DNA of 64,000 bases from Glomus cerebriforme (taxonomy: Eukaryota; Glomeromycota; Glomeromycetes; Glomerales; Glomeraceae). The stretch spans positions 249,218-313,217 of the forward strand of contig QKYT01000007.1 in the NCBI GenBank assembly GCA_003550305.1, in the 5' to 3' direction. Shown piece after piece: positions 36,221 to 48,353 of the stretch. Under the pieces are notes generated by a model. It saw only the letters and a program-made list of their open reading frames with translations, did no database searches and was not told the origin of the DNA. Numbering within the stretch: the stretch's first letter is position 1; every line of letters begins with the position of its first letter. Position numbers and translations under genes: made by a program.

Positions 36221-37295
36221 TGCTTTTGATTATATTAAAATAAAAGACTCAGATTCTTTACTATCTATTCCAGTAAATAAAAGAAATTGTCTATAAAGCA
36301 TAAAAGCAGATAATCTGGTTATCATTTTTACTAAAGTATGTCAAATAAATATTAATTGGAAGGTTTTCTTTTCTAAAATAATCTAGCAATCCTACAAAGT
36401 TGATTATATGAATTTAGCATAAAGCTACTTTCAACTAAGCATACAATAATTCTAAAGAAATAGATGAGAAAAGAAAATAGAGAAATAATTTATTGCTAAA
36501 GCTTTAAGATTAATACAAAAAAGAAAGTTTAAGTATACAAAAATAAGAAAAATACAAGTAAAAAAATTTTTATTAACTATCTAAATTTATAACAATTTCT
36601 TAGAGAATATAAAAGGGAATTAAGAGATTCTCATATGTGAAATAAAATAATAAGTATAAAATAATAATGAGAATCCCTTTACTTAAAGTAGTAAGTATGA
36701 AAAAGAAAATAGTAAACTGCACTTTCTCAGGAACTACTTAAAGGAAAGTATCTAGAAGTAACCAAAAAATAAAACTAAATTAATAAATCAAAAGATCACA
36801 AATACCAAACTAGCTAAATTACTTTCTCCTATATCTAGAATACCAGAAAGAGTTTTCTTCTTATCCAAGTCTATACTTTAACTTTGTAAAAAAGTTAATA
36901 CTTCCAAAGAGACTTCATGTAAGTTTAACTCTTAAATTTACTAAAAGTAGTCTCAAGCTTTACTTATTCATCTTGTGCAATAAAGAATACCTTAGAAAAC
37001 TAAATAGTTTCTTCAGTATCAATAGAAAGAAAGAAGTAGGTGACTGGAAGTTAACAAAAATCTAACTAGTAAAAAAACTTAGTGAGTTAAAAACTATTAT
37101 CCATACTTTTTAAAGCTTTTTAATTAACTTCAATAATGTAGAAATACTTTTCTAAAACTAAAAGGTAAAGATGATGCTGCAATTATTTTTTCAAATTTAT
37201 AATATTGCAGAATTTTGAATTGAATTAGACATAAATAATCCACAATTTTACAATTCTAATCACATGATTTGTATAAAATACAAAATTGCAAATTA
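36220..37295. other. AT-rich intergenic DNA
   Basis: No gene, RNA or clear repeat is recognised. Every frame is stop-rich. The sequence between the arrays may be the decayed interior of a large element. Confidence 0.35.
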
Positions 37296-37299
37296 CTTA

Positions 37300-37695
37300 A
37301 GATCTAGTAATTAGATTTTGATAAAATTTATACCATTTGAATCCTCTTATTAAGTTAAATTGAATGGTATAAATATTGTCTTTCTAAATCAATATTGACA
37401 GAAATACAACTATATAAACATTTAACAAATTTTGGAAATGAATCATGATCAAATAATTGGATTTCAATATAATTTATACTATTCAATTCGTCTCAATGAG
37501 AGGATTCAAATAGTGGTAATTTTATCTTTCTATCATCAATAATGACGGAGATAAAACTAGATAAACATTTAACAAAATTTGGAAACGAAACATGATCCAA
37601 TAATTGGATTTCAATATAATTTATACCATTCGATTCGTCTTAATGAGAGGATTTGAATGGTGGTAATTTCATTATTCTAGCATCGATATTGACAG
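37300..37695. repeat. Tandem array of three about 147-bp units, each with an imperfect hairpin
   Basis: The anchor 'aataattgg(atttcaatata)' falls at 37452 and 37599, a spacing of 147, and a diverged copy starts near 37305. In unit 1 the arms TTTATACCATT (37327-37337) and AATGGTATAAA (37363-37373) form an 11-bp perfect inverted repeat. Units 2 and 3 keep the same arrangement with mismatches ('ccattcgattc' against 'gaatggtggt'). Confidence 0.8.
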
Positions 37696-37714
37696 AGTTA
37701 TGCTTTAATAAAAT

Positions 37715-37845
37715 TATAATATATAATTTCGGCCAAAATTATGTTAATTTCGGGCGAAATTGCGGAATCGGACCTTAATTTCCGCAATTGTCCGCAATAT
37801 CGCAAATCGCAATTATTTTGCAATTGTTTATTTGCAAACTCATTT
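37715..37845. repeat. Cluster of CCGCAATT / GCAATT palindromic words
   Basis: A short patch contains 'atttcggccaaaattatg', 'gggcgaaattgcggaatcgg', 'tttccgcaattgtccgcaat' and 'gcaattattttgcaattg', alternating a word and its complement. This style of 'ttgcggaat/ccgcaatt' repetition marks ends of non-coding dispersed repeats. It is GC-richer than its surroundings. Confidence 0.5.
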
Positions 37846-38140
37846 TTACTAAAAGGTGGCTTTCATAAACTAAAAACTGCAAATTTACTTAATTTTTCAT
37901 AAATAGTAATCCAAATATCTGAATAAAATCACTATTATTAATAATGAAAAATTCTCTCTAATTATTTATCAAATATCTTCATAATTAATCAGACTTAAAA
38001 ATACTTAAATATAATGATGCATTTTGATAATATATTACAAAAAAAAAGATATATAAATATTTCAAAAAAAAGTTTTTTTTGTTAAATTTTTTGAACCAAA
38101 ATTTTTTTTATTAAAATCTAATTTTACTATATTATTAAAT

Positions 38141-38787
38141 ATGAATAAGGTGATTAATTTTATTAAAAAAAAATTTGCAAAAGAATCATTAGCAAATTTA
38201 GGTATGATTTTAATGATATAATAATAACAAAAGATTTCTTTTATACTTTTTTTTATACTAATTAGTTTATCATATTATATAGAAGTTTTTAATGAAGAAA
38301 ATCGTAAATATATTATCCATTGGATAAAACAAAAAAACAAAAAAGAAGATGAAAATATTGATGATTCACTCCTTGTAATTGAGTGGAATCAAACAGAATT
38401 AATTCAAAGAGCTATTCAAAATCCTGCACATACAAAAAATGCTTTAATCACCAGTATGTTTGTTTTAATTTAATATATTTTTTTTATTAATAATAATCCA
38501 TTAATAATTTATTTTTAATTTATTTTTACCTTTAATTAGTAATCCATTTTTTACCTGGATACAATTCAATTCTAGCAACTGGCATTACTTCCTCCTCAAT
38601 TTTTTCTTTTATTCCAACTGAGAATATAACTTCTTACCAATTAATAATGAATGTAATAACTACTATTTCACGTGGTTGGTGGAATCATATTCAAGGACAA
38701 CCAGATATTGGAAAAGCATATATTGTAAATTATATACAAAAAAATAATATTGAAATTACTGAATGTAATATCATATTCAATTATTAA
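38141..38787 (+). CDS. Small three-exon gene of unknown function
   Basis: Three exons (38141-38201, 38283-38453, 38540-38787) with consensus GTATG donors and TAG acceptors share one frame and give 159 residues. The product starts MNKVINFIKKKFAKESLANL and continues with 'RKYIIHWIKQKNKKEDEN' and 'VIEWNQTELIQRAIQNPAHT'. It goes on with 'FLPGYNSILATGITSSSIFS' and 'ISRGWWNHIQGQPDIGKAYI'. I do not recognise a family. The third exon is moderately hydrophobic with no clear single transmembrane helix. Support comes from intron signals that keep the frame through three joins and from non-random composition in DNA that is otherwise stop-dense. It sits alone between inverted repeat arrays (35.5 and 39.7-40.1 kb). 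It could be a genuine lineage-specific gene or cargo of a transposon. Confidence 0.55.
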
Positions 38788-39735
38788 TGCAATTATAATT
38801 TTTTTTTTAATTAAAATTATTTTTGAAAATTTTGTTATTCAAGTAAAAAAAAAATATAATCAAAATAAAGAGAGTATCTTAGTAATAAATAATTTGTTAA
38901 AGATTTAAATTAAGATTTAATATTAATTAATTGTAAATTTAATAACAATATTTAGATGCATAATAATTAATTTTTTTATTAAAGTTAGTATATTATTAAT
39001 ATTTATAAAAATTTTTAAAAATGAATGTTATATAAAATAGATCTAATACTATAGTTTTCTGATATTTTTTCTAGTATCACCATGAAATTTTCACTCTTAC
39101 ATAACTATAATAGAATATTTGTCATCTTATATTACATATTTCATTTCTTATTTTTATTATAATTTTGGCCAAACAAATATGTAAAATCCTATTTGTCATA
39201 TCCTATTCATTATATAGTTAATTTATAATACTAATTTAATATATAAAATACTAATTTAAATCACTTTAATATAAATAAGTAGAATTTAGATTATTATATT
39301 GGCTAATATTAAATATAATTTTGATTAAATTTAAAAATAATGTGGGCCAAAACTATCTGATTAGTTTTAGAAAATTTGGCATTTTTTTATTTTTTTATTT
39401 TTTTTAATATCTTATTACTAAAGACTTTTTTTTTTATTATTATAAATAGATGAAAGAAACAGCAATGACTTTTTCTTTATAAGTATTAATAACCTTTACT
39501 TATTCATAAAAAAGAAACTTTTTGTAAAATTAATTAAAAAAAAATAAAAAATAAAAATAAAAAAAGTCTTATTAATCATTATATATTTTTTTGTATTATA
39601 TGCATCATATAATATAAGTTGCAGTTTATTTTATCAAAAATTAACTAAAATAAACTGTATAATTTAATCGAGATTTTTTTATTAGTTAAGTTATAGCTAT
39701 AACTATAGTCACAATTAGTTTTATAAAGTTTATAA
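38788..39735. other. AT-rich intergenic DNA
   Basis: Almost pure A/T with no coding frame. Words such as 'ttggccaaa' (39165 and 39345) and 'atttgtcat' recur and resemble ends of the dispersed repeats noted elsewhere, but no complete copy is seen. Confidence 0.4.
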
Positions 39736-40080
39736 AACTTTATTTTTTTTAAGTAAATAGTAAGTTTTATTATAATTTATTATTATTTTTTTTTTTAAGG
39801 AAATAGTTTTTTTTTATAAATAGGCCTTTTGATTTTTAGTTTAAACTAAAAAAAAAAAATAATAAATTTTTTTTACAAAATTAACTGTTTTTTTTTTGTT
39901 TTTTTTTTAGAAATACTTAACATTTTTTTTTTAGGTTTTCTGAATTCTTTAATCTGAACTAAAAAGGAAAAATGTTAAGCTTTTTTAAAAAACTTACTGT
40001 TTTTTTTTTAAAAAAATATTTATTAACATTTTTTTTTAGATTTTCTAAGTTTCATTAAATATAAAATTAAAAATCTCTTG
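39735..40080. repeat. Inverted counterpart of the 35.5-36.0 kb tandem array
   Basis: Read on the minus strand the units match the 35480-35985 array. For example 'agtaagttttattataattt' followed by 'attattattttttt' at 39760 is close to the complement of 35850-35905, and 'acatttttttttagattttc' recurs at about 39918 and 40030. The two arrays are 3.7 kb apart in opposite orientation. Confidence 0.5.
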
Positions 40081-40610
40081 TAAAATTTCAAAGAAATTCA
40101 AAAGAGTATAGTAGATATGATGTTATTTAGTTAAGAATAAAAGAAGTACTTTAAAGTTTAAATCATTTAAATCAATAAGCATATTATTTACAGATATATT
40201 ATCATCCTCTAATAATATAGAAGTAACTAAATTGATAAAAAAAAGGCTGATATATTTTTAGAAAAAAGGATATGTGAGGAGTGATAGTAAGAGGTTATTG
40301 ATATTCTTAATATTCTTTTTCTTCTTTTTTTAACTTAGATTTTTCTTAATTAAATAGTTATTAGTAGTTTTTTTTTTATTTTTAACCAGTTTTTTAGAAA
40401 AAATAATGCTTCTTTATTAGTTTTTTTTTGTATTAGCTTTTTTATTCTTTAAGAAAAGATTTATTTTTTTTTTAAAAAAAATAATTATTAAATAGTTTTT
40501 CTTATATTATAGTAGTATAAAATAAATAGTATTTATAATATTTTCAGTAATTTAATTTTAATTAATTAACAAATTACCTGATTATATATTTATATTAATT
40601 CAAAAATTGC
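40080..40610. other. AT-rich intergenic DNA
   Basis: Only homopolymer-rich sequence, with no feature seen. Confidence 0.4.
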
Positions 40611-41345
40611 AATAAGTTTTTTTGTTTGAAGACCCTAGAACAAACCAATACTTGAAGGGAAAATTCATGTAAACTGATGAAGGATATATTACCAATAAAA
40701 TTTTATCATTAGAACCAAAGTAAAGTTGATGAAAGATCTTTTCTATTAAATTACTGGAAGTCATTAGTTATTAATCTCTCTTATCTAAAAGTTGATACTA
40801 GCAGCCAATTTCTATAATCTCATTTGATGTTTCATATTGGTTTGAACTAAATGAATAGTATAGTATTGGGTAGGAAAGGTATTAGTAAAATAGAAAAAAT
40901 AGTGTTAAAAAAAGTTTATAATTTTTCATTAACAAGAGTGGTAGTTTTTACTGTAAGGCAAAGATAACCCTTAATTTTGTATGAAGGACTTCGTTCTTTA
41001 TGGACAGGACAAAACTTCTCAGACTGGATACATATGGGATTGTATCAATCAATTTGGTAATAGTGGTCTTATTCCTTATCCTGTTTTACTGGTAGGTCTA
41101 AGGTAACTTTGTTGGGTGTTTTTACTCCTTTCTAAGACTACAGACATGTTTGATTTAAAGGTTGATTATTTTCATCTTCTACCTGTAATAGAGTAAACAT
41201 GATATTTCTTTTTCAATTGTAATGATATGAACAAATAATTGTAACGTGCAATATGTATAATCTTTGGTTTAACTGTATATTCATAAATAATAGTTAATAA
41301 AGTTTATACCTAACAAGGATTTTTAAAAAAAAAAATAAATAAATA
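40611..41345 (+). repeat. Retroposon-like element with poly(A) tail, copy 2
   Basis: It ends with an AATAAA signal (about 41297) and an A-rich tail extended as 'aaataaataaataaaa' (41325-41348). The block at 40793-40845 ('gatactagcagccaattt', 'ataatctcat', 'gatgtttcatattggttt') matches 3180-3235 of copy 1. No reading frame is conserved between the copies, so this is a non-coding family mobilised in trans or a degraded retroelement 3' end. Confidence 0.6.
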
Positions 41346-44300
41346 AAATTCAGTTTTTTAATAAATTTTTTGATTATTTTATTATAAGACTTTGATTATT
41401 TTTTTTTTCAAAAAAAATTGATTAAAAAAATTTAATTTTAACTTAATTTGAATCAACTCAATTTTTTTTTTTTTGAATCAAGCATAAGTTAATTTTTAAA
41501 TAATAAAAATACAATTCATTAGATAAGTTGCTAATTAAATTTATTTATTAGAAATTATTTTTTTAAAATAAAACGTTTTTATAAAAAAATATAATTTATT
41601 TATATCAACAGACAATTTTTATACTTAAAATGTTATAAATAAAATATTAATATTTTTCAAAAGAAAGAATTGTAATTAATTTATAATTTTTGGGATATAT
41701 TAATTTATAAATTTATTATAAACAAATAATATAAATTTTTCATTACATCTATAAAAGTATTTATTTAAAACTTTATTTGAATTTTATTTGTACAATTTAT
41801 CAAGATGTAACACTTAGAAGTATACAAAACAACATAATGCGAGAATTAATAATTTGTTTTTTTTATAAAAATTATTATTATTAAGCTTAAATATCATTAA
41901 AAAAAAAAAAATAATACAAATAAATAATGTAACGAAAAAAAAAATGACATGATTATAGACGACATAAAAAAGTGATAGTTTAAATCGAAACAGACCATTC
42001 CATTTTCATTTCTATATTAGTATTCTATAAATGTAAACTTAAATAAGATATAATTTTTAAGGGGGAGGGAATAATAATAATCTATTATCAATCATTATAT
42101 GCCAAAGGCAGATTAATGGGTTCGGAATTTCTTTTCTTTTTATTAGTTATAAAGTATCGAAAAAAAAAAATATGTTATCAAGTCTTAAGACAATCATGAC
42201 TAAAACCAGATATTAAAAAAATAAGCCATTTCATTCCCATTCATACCGTTCATACCGTTCTTACTGACAAGGTACACAATATCAGTCATAAAAAAAAAAG
42301 ATTGCATCATAATATTATTATCGAATCTGTAAGTACCTAAAGAAAAAAGCTCAATGATAAAAAAAACAACCAGAGAACCAAAATGAAGTATGGCCATTGT
42401 CAAAATAAAAAGTTGCTATGTTACAAAAATCGATCTTGTGCTGGCGATGTTTTTGAGATTCAAACTAGCGCAAAAAATCATTAGAAAAAAAACTTGCGGA
42501 TAGGGATTAATTACTAATGTCAAGTTAATAAATTGTAACAGAGTACAAACATTGTTAAGAATGAAAGGGTTCAACAGGGTTTTAAGCTTGGTGTAAAGAT
42601 GTTTGGATGACCGGATGTACAGTAGTAAAATTAAAAATGCGTGGATGGTAATTACAAATTACAAAAGTAACAAAAATAATCAAAAAAAAAAACTTTTTAC
42701 CTCTCTCAAACAAATCACAAGATGATCAAATATTTTTTGGAAAAATTAATTTATTTTAATTGATCATTTTTTCCGTGGAGAAAATAAATATTGTACTCTC
42801 CCTCTTTTTTTTTTTTTCGCTTTTACATACACGGGTACATAAAATCCAAAAATAAGCAAGATAATAAAAATTTATTGGATACTGTAACATAAACAATAAA
42901 CCAAAATCAGAGCGAGCCGTAATTATAGAATTAAAAGATTCCGTAAAAAATGATAAAGTTTGATTAGGTTAGAAGGAAAACTAAAATAGGAAATAACCTG
43001 AGAGCACAAGTTTGCGCGATCATTGGTATCAAAAAAAGACTATCATTTAAATTGATAATCTTTTTTTGTAATATATTAAAGTAGAAAGATTACATTATCA
43101 ATTATGTACGCAGTGCGCCCACACGGCGCTGCACAAAGCATTTGTCTGAAATCATGAACAAGAACTTAGCCATATTCGTACCAAACACTACCGCATGGCT
43201 GACCGCTAATTTCCTAATCCAGACCCTATCAAATCATCTAAAAGCAACATACCTGCAAAAGTATCTGCAAATCTTGATTTTTGGAAACACCACACCATTC
43301 CACTTTTGAAAACTATGCTGTCCGTTTTATACAACATTTTGTCTACCTCCTACAGCCCAAAAGCGGCTGTGCCATCATTTTCTTTAAACATTCTTTTTCT
43401 TGAAACGAGAATGTTTCAAATCTTTGGAATTAGAATTTTTTTTAAAGATATTAAAGAAGGAAAAAAAAAAAAAATTCATAATGAAAAAAAAAAAATGAAA
43501 AGATGAAAAAAGAATTTCAGGGGAAGCCAGAATTAGATTGAGATGGAAACACTGATTGAACAGATGTGGATTAGCGGCATAATTTCTCAAAAAAAAAGAA
43601 GTGAACCATTTTATCATAATAGTCTATCAGTTTTTAAATTTAGTTTATAATTTTTTTATACTTTGATAATCCTTTTAAACTATTTTAACTAAAACGGTAT
43701 ATATATATATACATATATACATATATTATTAAGATTACCCACACCTGGCAAATGATTAAATAAAAAATGTGCACAAGACCCGCACCCGACCGACGTGCAT
43801 TTTACCTTTTTTAGAGCATAGGAACGAGATGTAAAGAACACAAGGGCCTTTCTCTTAATATTGTACTTCCTACAAGGGTTTCATTTACAATACCGATTTA
43901 CTAACCGTTAGAATTTTTAAACACCGTTCTTGGACTTTGGTTTGTATTCCGTATACTTAATTGTTGATATTTCATCTGTTCATCTGTCTCCGTAGAAATT
44001 AAATGAACGTAAACAATTATAAACACTAGTCAATCATTGAACCACCAACAACAATTTGATGATACTTACTATTTTCAATAATTAAAATTTAAATTCAATT
44101 TTATTATCAATGAAAATAAACATAAATAATTATTATTTATTAGTTCATCTTATTAAATTAATTAATCAATTTATTTTTTATTATTATTATTTTTATTTTT
44201 ATTTTTATTTTTTTTTTATAATAAATGCAATAATAATCACAGTGTCTATCATAAACTATATGTTGTACTGGCTTTAGTTTTTACCGTTTTAATTAATTCT

Positions 44301-45227
44301 AAAGAAGGGTTTGCGCATTTTAAAAAAAAATGTTCAGTATATATAAATGCATTTTATAATATATTGTATATATTGATATATTGTAGATTTTTTTTTTTTG
44401 ATATTCTTGTGTACAACAAATGCAAAAACCTGTTTGGAACTTGATTAAAAAAAATAGGGGATTATCCTGTGACCAATCAAATCTTATACTTTCATAAACT
44501 CCCCAAAATTTTTCCAATAAATTGCCGGCTTGTCAATTTATTGGTCAATTGCTCACTTTACAATAACAAATATATAGTGAGAGATTGAGCTCGGGATTTT
44601 TTTCGCAAAAATAATCCTCTCCAGAGTTCTTGAGCAAAAAAGGTCAACTTGTGCGCCTACAAAAGGTGAGTAACATTGGACCACTTTTTTTTTTCCCTGC
44701 TCTCCAAGGGATCCAGGTACAAACTCAATCCTATTTTCCTAATAGTTTGATAGTATCGTGGTTGTAAGTAATAATAATTAAAGAAACAAAAAAAAATAAA
44801 ATAAAATAAAATAATTCATCTCAATTTATGCTTCTTTATCTTTTCTTCAATTTCTTAATCCATTTTATTTAATTCTTAATTTAATTTAATTAATTTTTCT
44901 TATCCTTATTCCAATTCATAATTAATTCGAATTAATTCAAAATTTTAATCCTCGAGATTTTTTTTTCTCTTTATTTTTTTTTTCTTCACTTTTTTTTTCC
45001 ATCTAAACACGTTTCAATACAGTTTCAATCCATATACTCTTAACCTTTTTTTTCTATTTTCTTAATACTTTTTTTTTAAAAAAAAACTTACCACGCAATA
45101 CTTTTTTTTTTTTTTAAAAAAAAAAAGCTCTGGGGATACTTTTAGGTTCATCTCTATATAGTAAAGTTTTTAAAAAAAATATTTTACCCTTTCTTAACGT
45201 TGTCCACGTACGTTCTTGAAATATACC
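41346..45227. other. Long intergenic region upstream of the NDT80-like gene
   Basis: Nearly 4 kb without a convincing gene. From about 43105 to 43395 the sequence is clearly less AT-rich than its surroundings and holds a hairpin around GCGCCCACACGGCGC (about 43117-43131). It has no long frame. A candidate 5'-untranslated exon with a strong donor AAAAG|GTGAGT ends at 44665. Pyrimidine tracts and A/T runs fill 44800-45180. Confidence 0.5.
44560..44672 (+). promoter_or_regulatory. Candidate 5'-UTR exon and splice donor for the NDT80-like gene
   Basis: A GC-richer stretch ('gagattgagctcgggat', 'tcctctccagagttcttgag', 'gtgcgcctac') ends with AAAAG|GTGAGT at 44661-44671, a consensus donor, 560 bases before the start codon. 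A spliced leader exon fits a regulated transcription-factor gene. No transcript evidence is available. Confidence 0.35.
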
Positions 45228-48200
45228 ATGAATATTACAGAGGATAAGTGGTCTTTACAACAACAATCTCAAGTTCCTCCTTCTCCCCACCATCCTCATC
45301 CTGCTATGTCTCCACAAATGAACGGTATGCCAACGGATAATTTTATGCAGCCCTTTCAATATGACGGGCAAACACAAAGTCAAATGCACCCACAACAAAT
45401 GTAAGTAAATAGTTACGTTTAGTGTTTCAATCTTTTATTTTACAACATTTTACGTTTAGTTACCGCGTACGTTTTACAGTTATAATAATATTATCACAAC
45501 GAGCATAGTATAAGAACCGCGTTCTATTTTGTACAAAGTATACAAACTGATTTTGGGTTGTATGCAAGCTAATTTTCCCCGCCGCGTGTTACCTTACACA
45601 TACTTTTTCCAAAATCTTTACGCTGCGTCCTGTAGTTGTATTCTCTTCCTTTCCAGGAATACATATATATATATATATTTTTGGCGGGTAGAGATTATAT
45701 GTGAAAAATCATCATCATCATATTATATATCTCTCCTATAAAACTACAATGTATCCTTTTTTTCCCAGGCCAGTTTATGATGATGATATAAATCAACTTA
45801 ATATATTTATACCTCCAAAACAAGAAATTAACACGACACAATCTCAGTTCCAAAGGTAGTCGATCAAAAAAAAAAAAAAATTAGATTTGGATTTGTTATC
45901 TTGGCAATGCATCGATTTCTGAAATGGATGTACTATGCTCTTTTTGTTGTGTGAAACTGTAAAACGTGTGGTGGCTGTAAGGCGGTTGCTAGACGCGAAT
46001 GTGTCAGCTTATACATGTGTGGCTTTAAGAAGTTCATTGCTTGTAAATGCATCCGACATCATACACTGCAACTTTTTTTTTTTTATTTATTAATCATTCT
46101 TTTTTTTTTTTTGAANGTTATCTTGGCAATGCATCGATTTCTGAAATGGATGTACTATGCTCTTTTTGTTGTGTGAAACTGTAAAACGTGTGGTGGCTGT
46201 AAGGCGGTTGCTAGACGCGAATGTGTCAGCTTATACATGTGTGGCTTTAAGAAGTTCATTGCTTGTAAATGCATCCGACATCATACACTGCAACTTTTTT
46301 TTTTTTATTTATTAATCATTCTTTTTTTTTTTTTGAAAAATAATAATAATAAAAATAATTATTCATCACACATTTTCTTAGTTTTGTTTCAATGTCTACA
46401 TCCGCGGCACCTCAAACTCCACGACAAAATGGATCCCCAAATAATAATCCATCTTCAACTACACCATCTGTGGCTGATCGCAAGGTCATGGAGAATCGAC
46501 CTGCTTTCACAACGACGTCATTTCATGCCGCTCCATTTCAATCAGGAGGTGTAAGGAAACGTAGGGCCGATGCATTAGGTTTTCCAGTTGATGCTGGTCC
46601 ATTCTTCTCCCAAACACAACAGCATTATAATGTATATACTATGGATAGAAATAATGGGTACGTTGGACATGTGTAACATCTTTTACCTGCATTTAATTAA
46701 CTGTCAATTAACTTTAAATTTTTTTTACCCCTCGTTTCCATTCATGTGAACATTACATAATGTTACACAACACAAACAGTCTTAAACTTCGAATAAATTC
46801 AAAAGTTGATCGTGGCTTTTTCTTGGCTGATAGTGATTGGACGTGTTATCGAAGAAATTATTTCCAAATCAGCAGCGCATTCTCTATTCAAGGAACAACT
46901 CATCCTATTAATGAAACTGAAGTACAATGTTTAATTGAAGCAGATGGACAATTCCATCAAATCAGTCAATTTTTATTAGGAATTACAGCGAGAGTCTCTA
47001 ATAGTGATAAGAAAATTGAATTGGTACAACACACACCAAAACGTGACAAAGGACCTCAAATGGTTCCTGTACCAAAATCAATTCGTCCTGGTGGTAATTT
47101 AAATCTAAGTTCAGTAGGATCAAATTCTAATATTGTTACATTTGAGCGTATTCAGTTTAAGACGGCGACCGCAAATAATGGCAAACGTCGTGCCGCTCAA
47201 CAATATTATGTCGTTATGGTCGATCTTTACGCTCAGGTTGATGGATTTGAACAACCTTTCAGAGTTGCCACATCAACTTCGGCTCCTTTGGTAGTTAGGG
47301 GAAGAAGTCCCGGACATTATGCCGATAATCATGATCGTTATAATCCAATGGCAATGAATCCAGCATTTCCTAATGATCGTCATATGGGATTTGCTCATCC
47401 TTCAAATCCTAATGGAGGTCCAGTGATGCCACAAGATTTCAACGGAGCTCCATTTCCTGGCCCATATGGACAATATCAACCCTTTACAGGTTTTCCACCG
47501 GTAACGGCTGGACCAATGAGAAATGACGCGTTACTAATGATGACAGGAGCACCGAATGGACCAACTCAAGCATTCCATTCTCAACATCCTCATCCGTCTT
47601 ATATGGTGCCGAGTATCTCAGAAACAGGTGAAAATCCAAATCCTGAAATGTATAGTAATATGGATCCTAATAACATGGTTAACGAATCTCATGATCAAAA
47701 ATTAAATTCTATGCAACATCAAGGTCAACATCCACAAATTGATATGCACAACATGGAAGGTAAATATCAATTACATAGATTATATATATATTTTTTATTA
47801 TTCTTAAATTTTCTTATAATAACTTTTAATAAATTCTTATTCTTATTTCAATATAGTTACGACATCTAATGCCCATAATTCAGCATTTACGAGTTTTGAA
47901 TCACGTCAGATCCCTACTACAGGGGCCAATAACGTTTCAGCACCTGGGAGTAAACCATTTATGAAGATTGAAATTCCGCAATCATCAGAAATTCCTGATC
48001 ATCCTCTTACTTCACCCGCCTATCACTCACAAGAATACGTAGAAGGATTCCATATGTATCATAGTGGCCCAGCTAATACAGCATCTGCACATCATGGTGG
48101 ATACCATTCTGATAGTGAACAACAACATCATAGTAATGGATTAAACCATCCAAATGGACGAGGCACAAGAGCTGATGGTTCTGTACAGGATTCTAATAAT

Positions 48201-48353
48201 CATCATTCCAGTAGCCCACAATTGAATGGAGATAAAATGAATGGTTCAGATCATGGCTCAAAATCGCCACCAGCAACTGGTGGTAGTAATACTACAACGC
48301 CAACAACTGAATTAGGAAAAAGTCTCGGCCAATTGAACATGAAAATTGGATGA
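45228..48353 (+). CDS. NDT80/PhoG-family transcription factor
   Basis: Five exons (45228-45400, 45769-45855, 46382-46657, 46780-47759, 47857-48353) join in frame to 670 residues. Exons 3 and 4 carry the p53-like Ndt80/PhoG DNA-binding domain: 'RKRRADALGFPVDAGPFFSQ', 'GLKLRINSKVDRGFFLADSD', 'WTCYRRNYFQISSAFSIQGT', 'TFERIQFKTATANNGKRRAA' and 'QQYYVVMVDLYAQVDG'. The last is followed by a VVRGRSPGHYAD end. Both flanks are Gln/Pro/His/Asn-rich low complexity. The Basidiomycota/Ascomycota relatives (VIB-1, XprG, Ndt80) govern nutrient starvation, cell death or meiosis. Which role applies here cannot be told from sequence. Intron 2 contains an ambiguous base and a 221-bp exact duplication (separate entry), which lengthens it artificially to 526 nt. 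Confidence 0.92.
45895..46337. repeat. Exact 221-bp direct duplication around one N, probable assembly join
   Basis: 45895-46115 is repeated without visible change at 46117-46337, including the long T runs, with a single N at 46116 between them. It lies wholly within intron 2 of the NDT80-like gene. Identical copies abutting an N are the usual mark of two contig ends that overlap but were scaffolded instead of merged. Confidence 0.9.

Noticed and set aside
35480..37695. CRISPR-like or satellite centromere array
   Set aside because: Units are few (three or four), of unequal similarity and without spacers. The organism is eukaryotic, and nothing supports a centromere.
42200..44517. Minus-strand frames of 65-77 residues in the 41-45 kb gap
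   Set aside because: Phe/Ile/Tyr-rich products of T-rich DNA with no similarity or exon structure.
46021..46320. Cys-rich frame in intron 2 of the NDT80-like gene (CGFKKFIACKCIRHH)
   Set aside because: Lies in the duplicated intronic segment, ends in T runs, and has no start or splice support; cysteine spacing fits no known finger.
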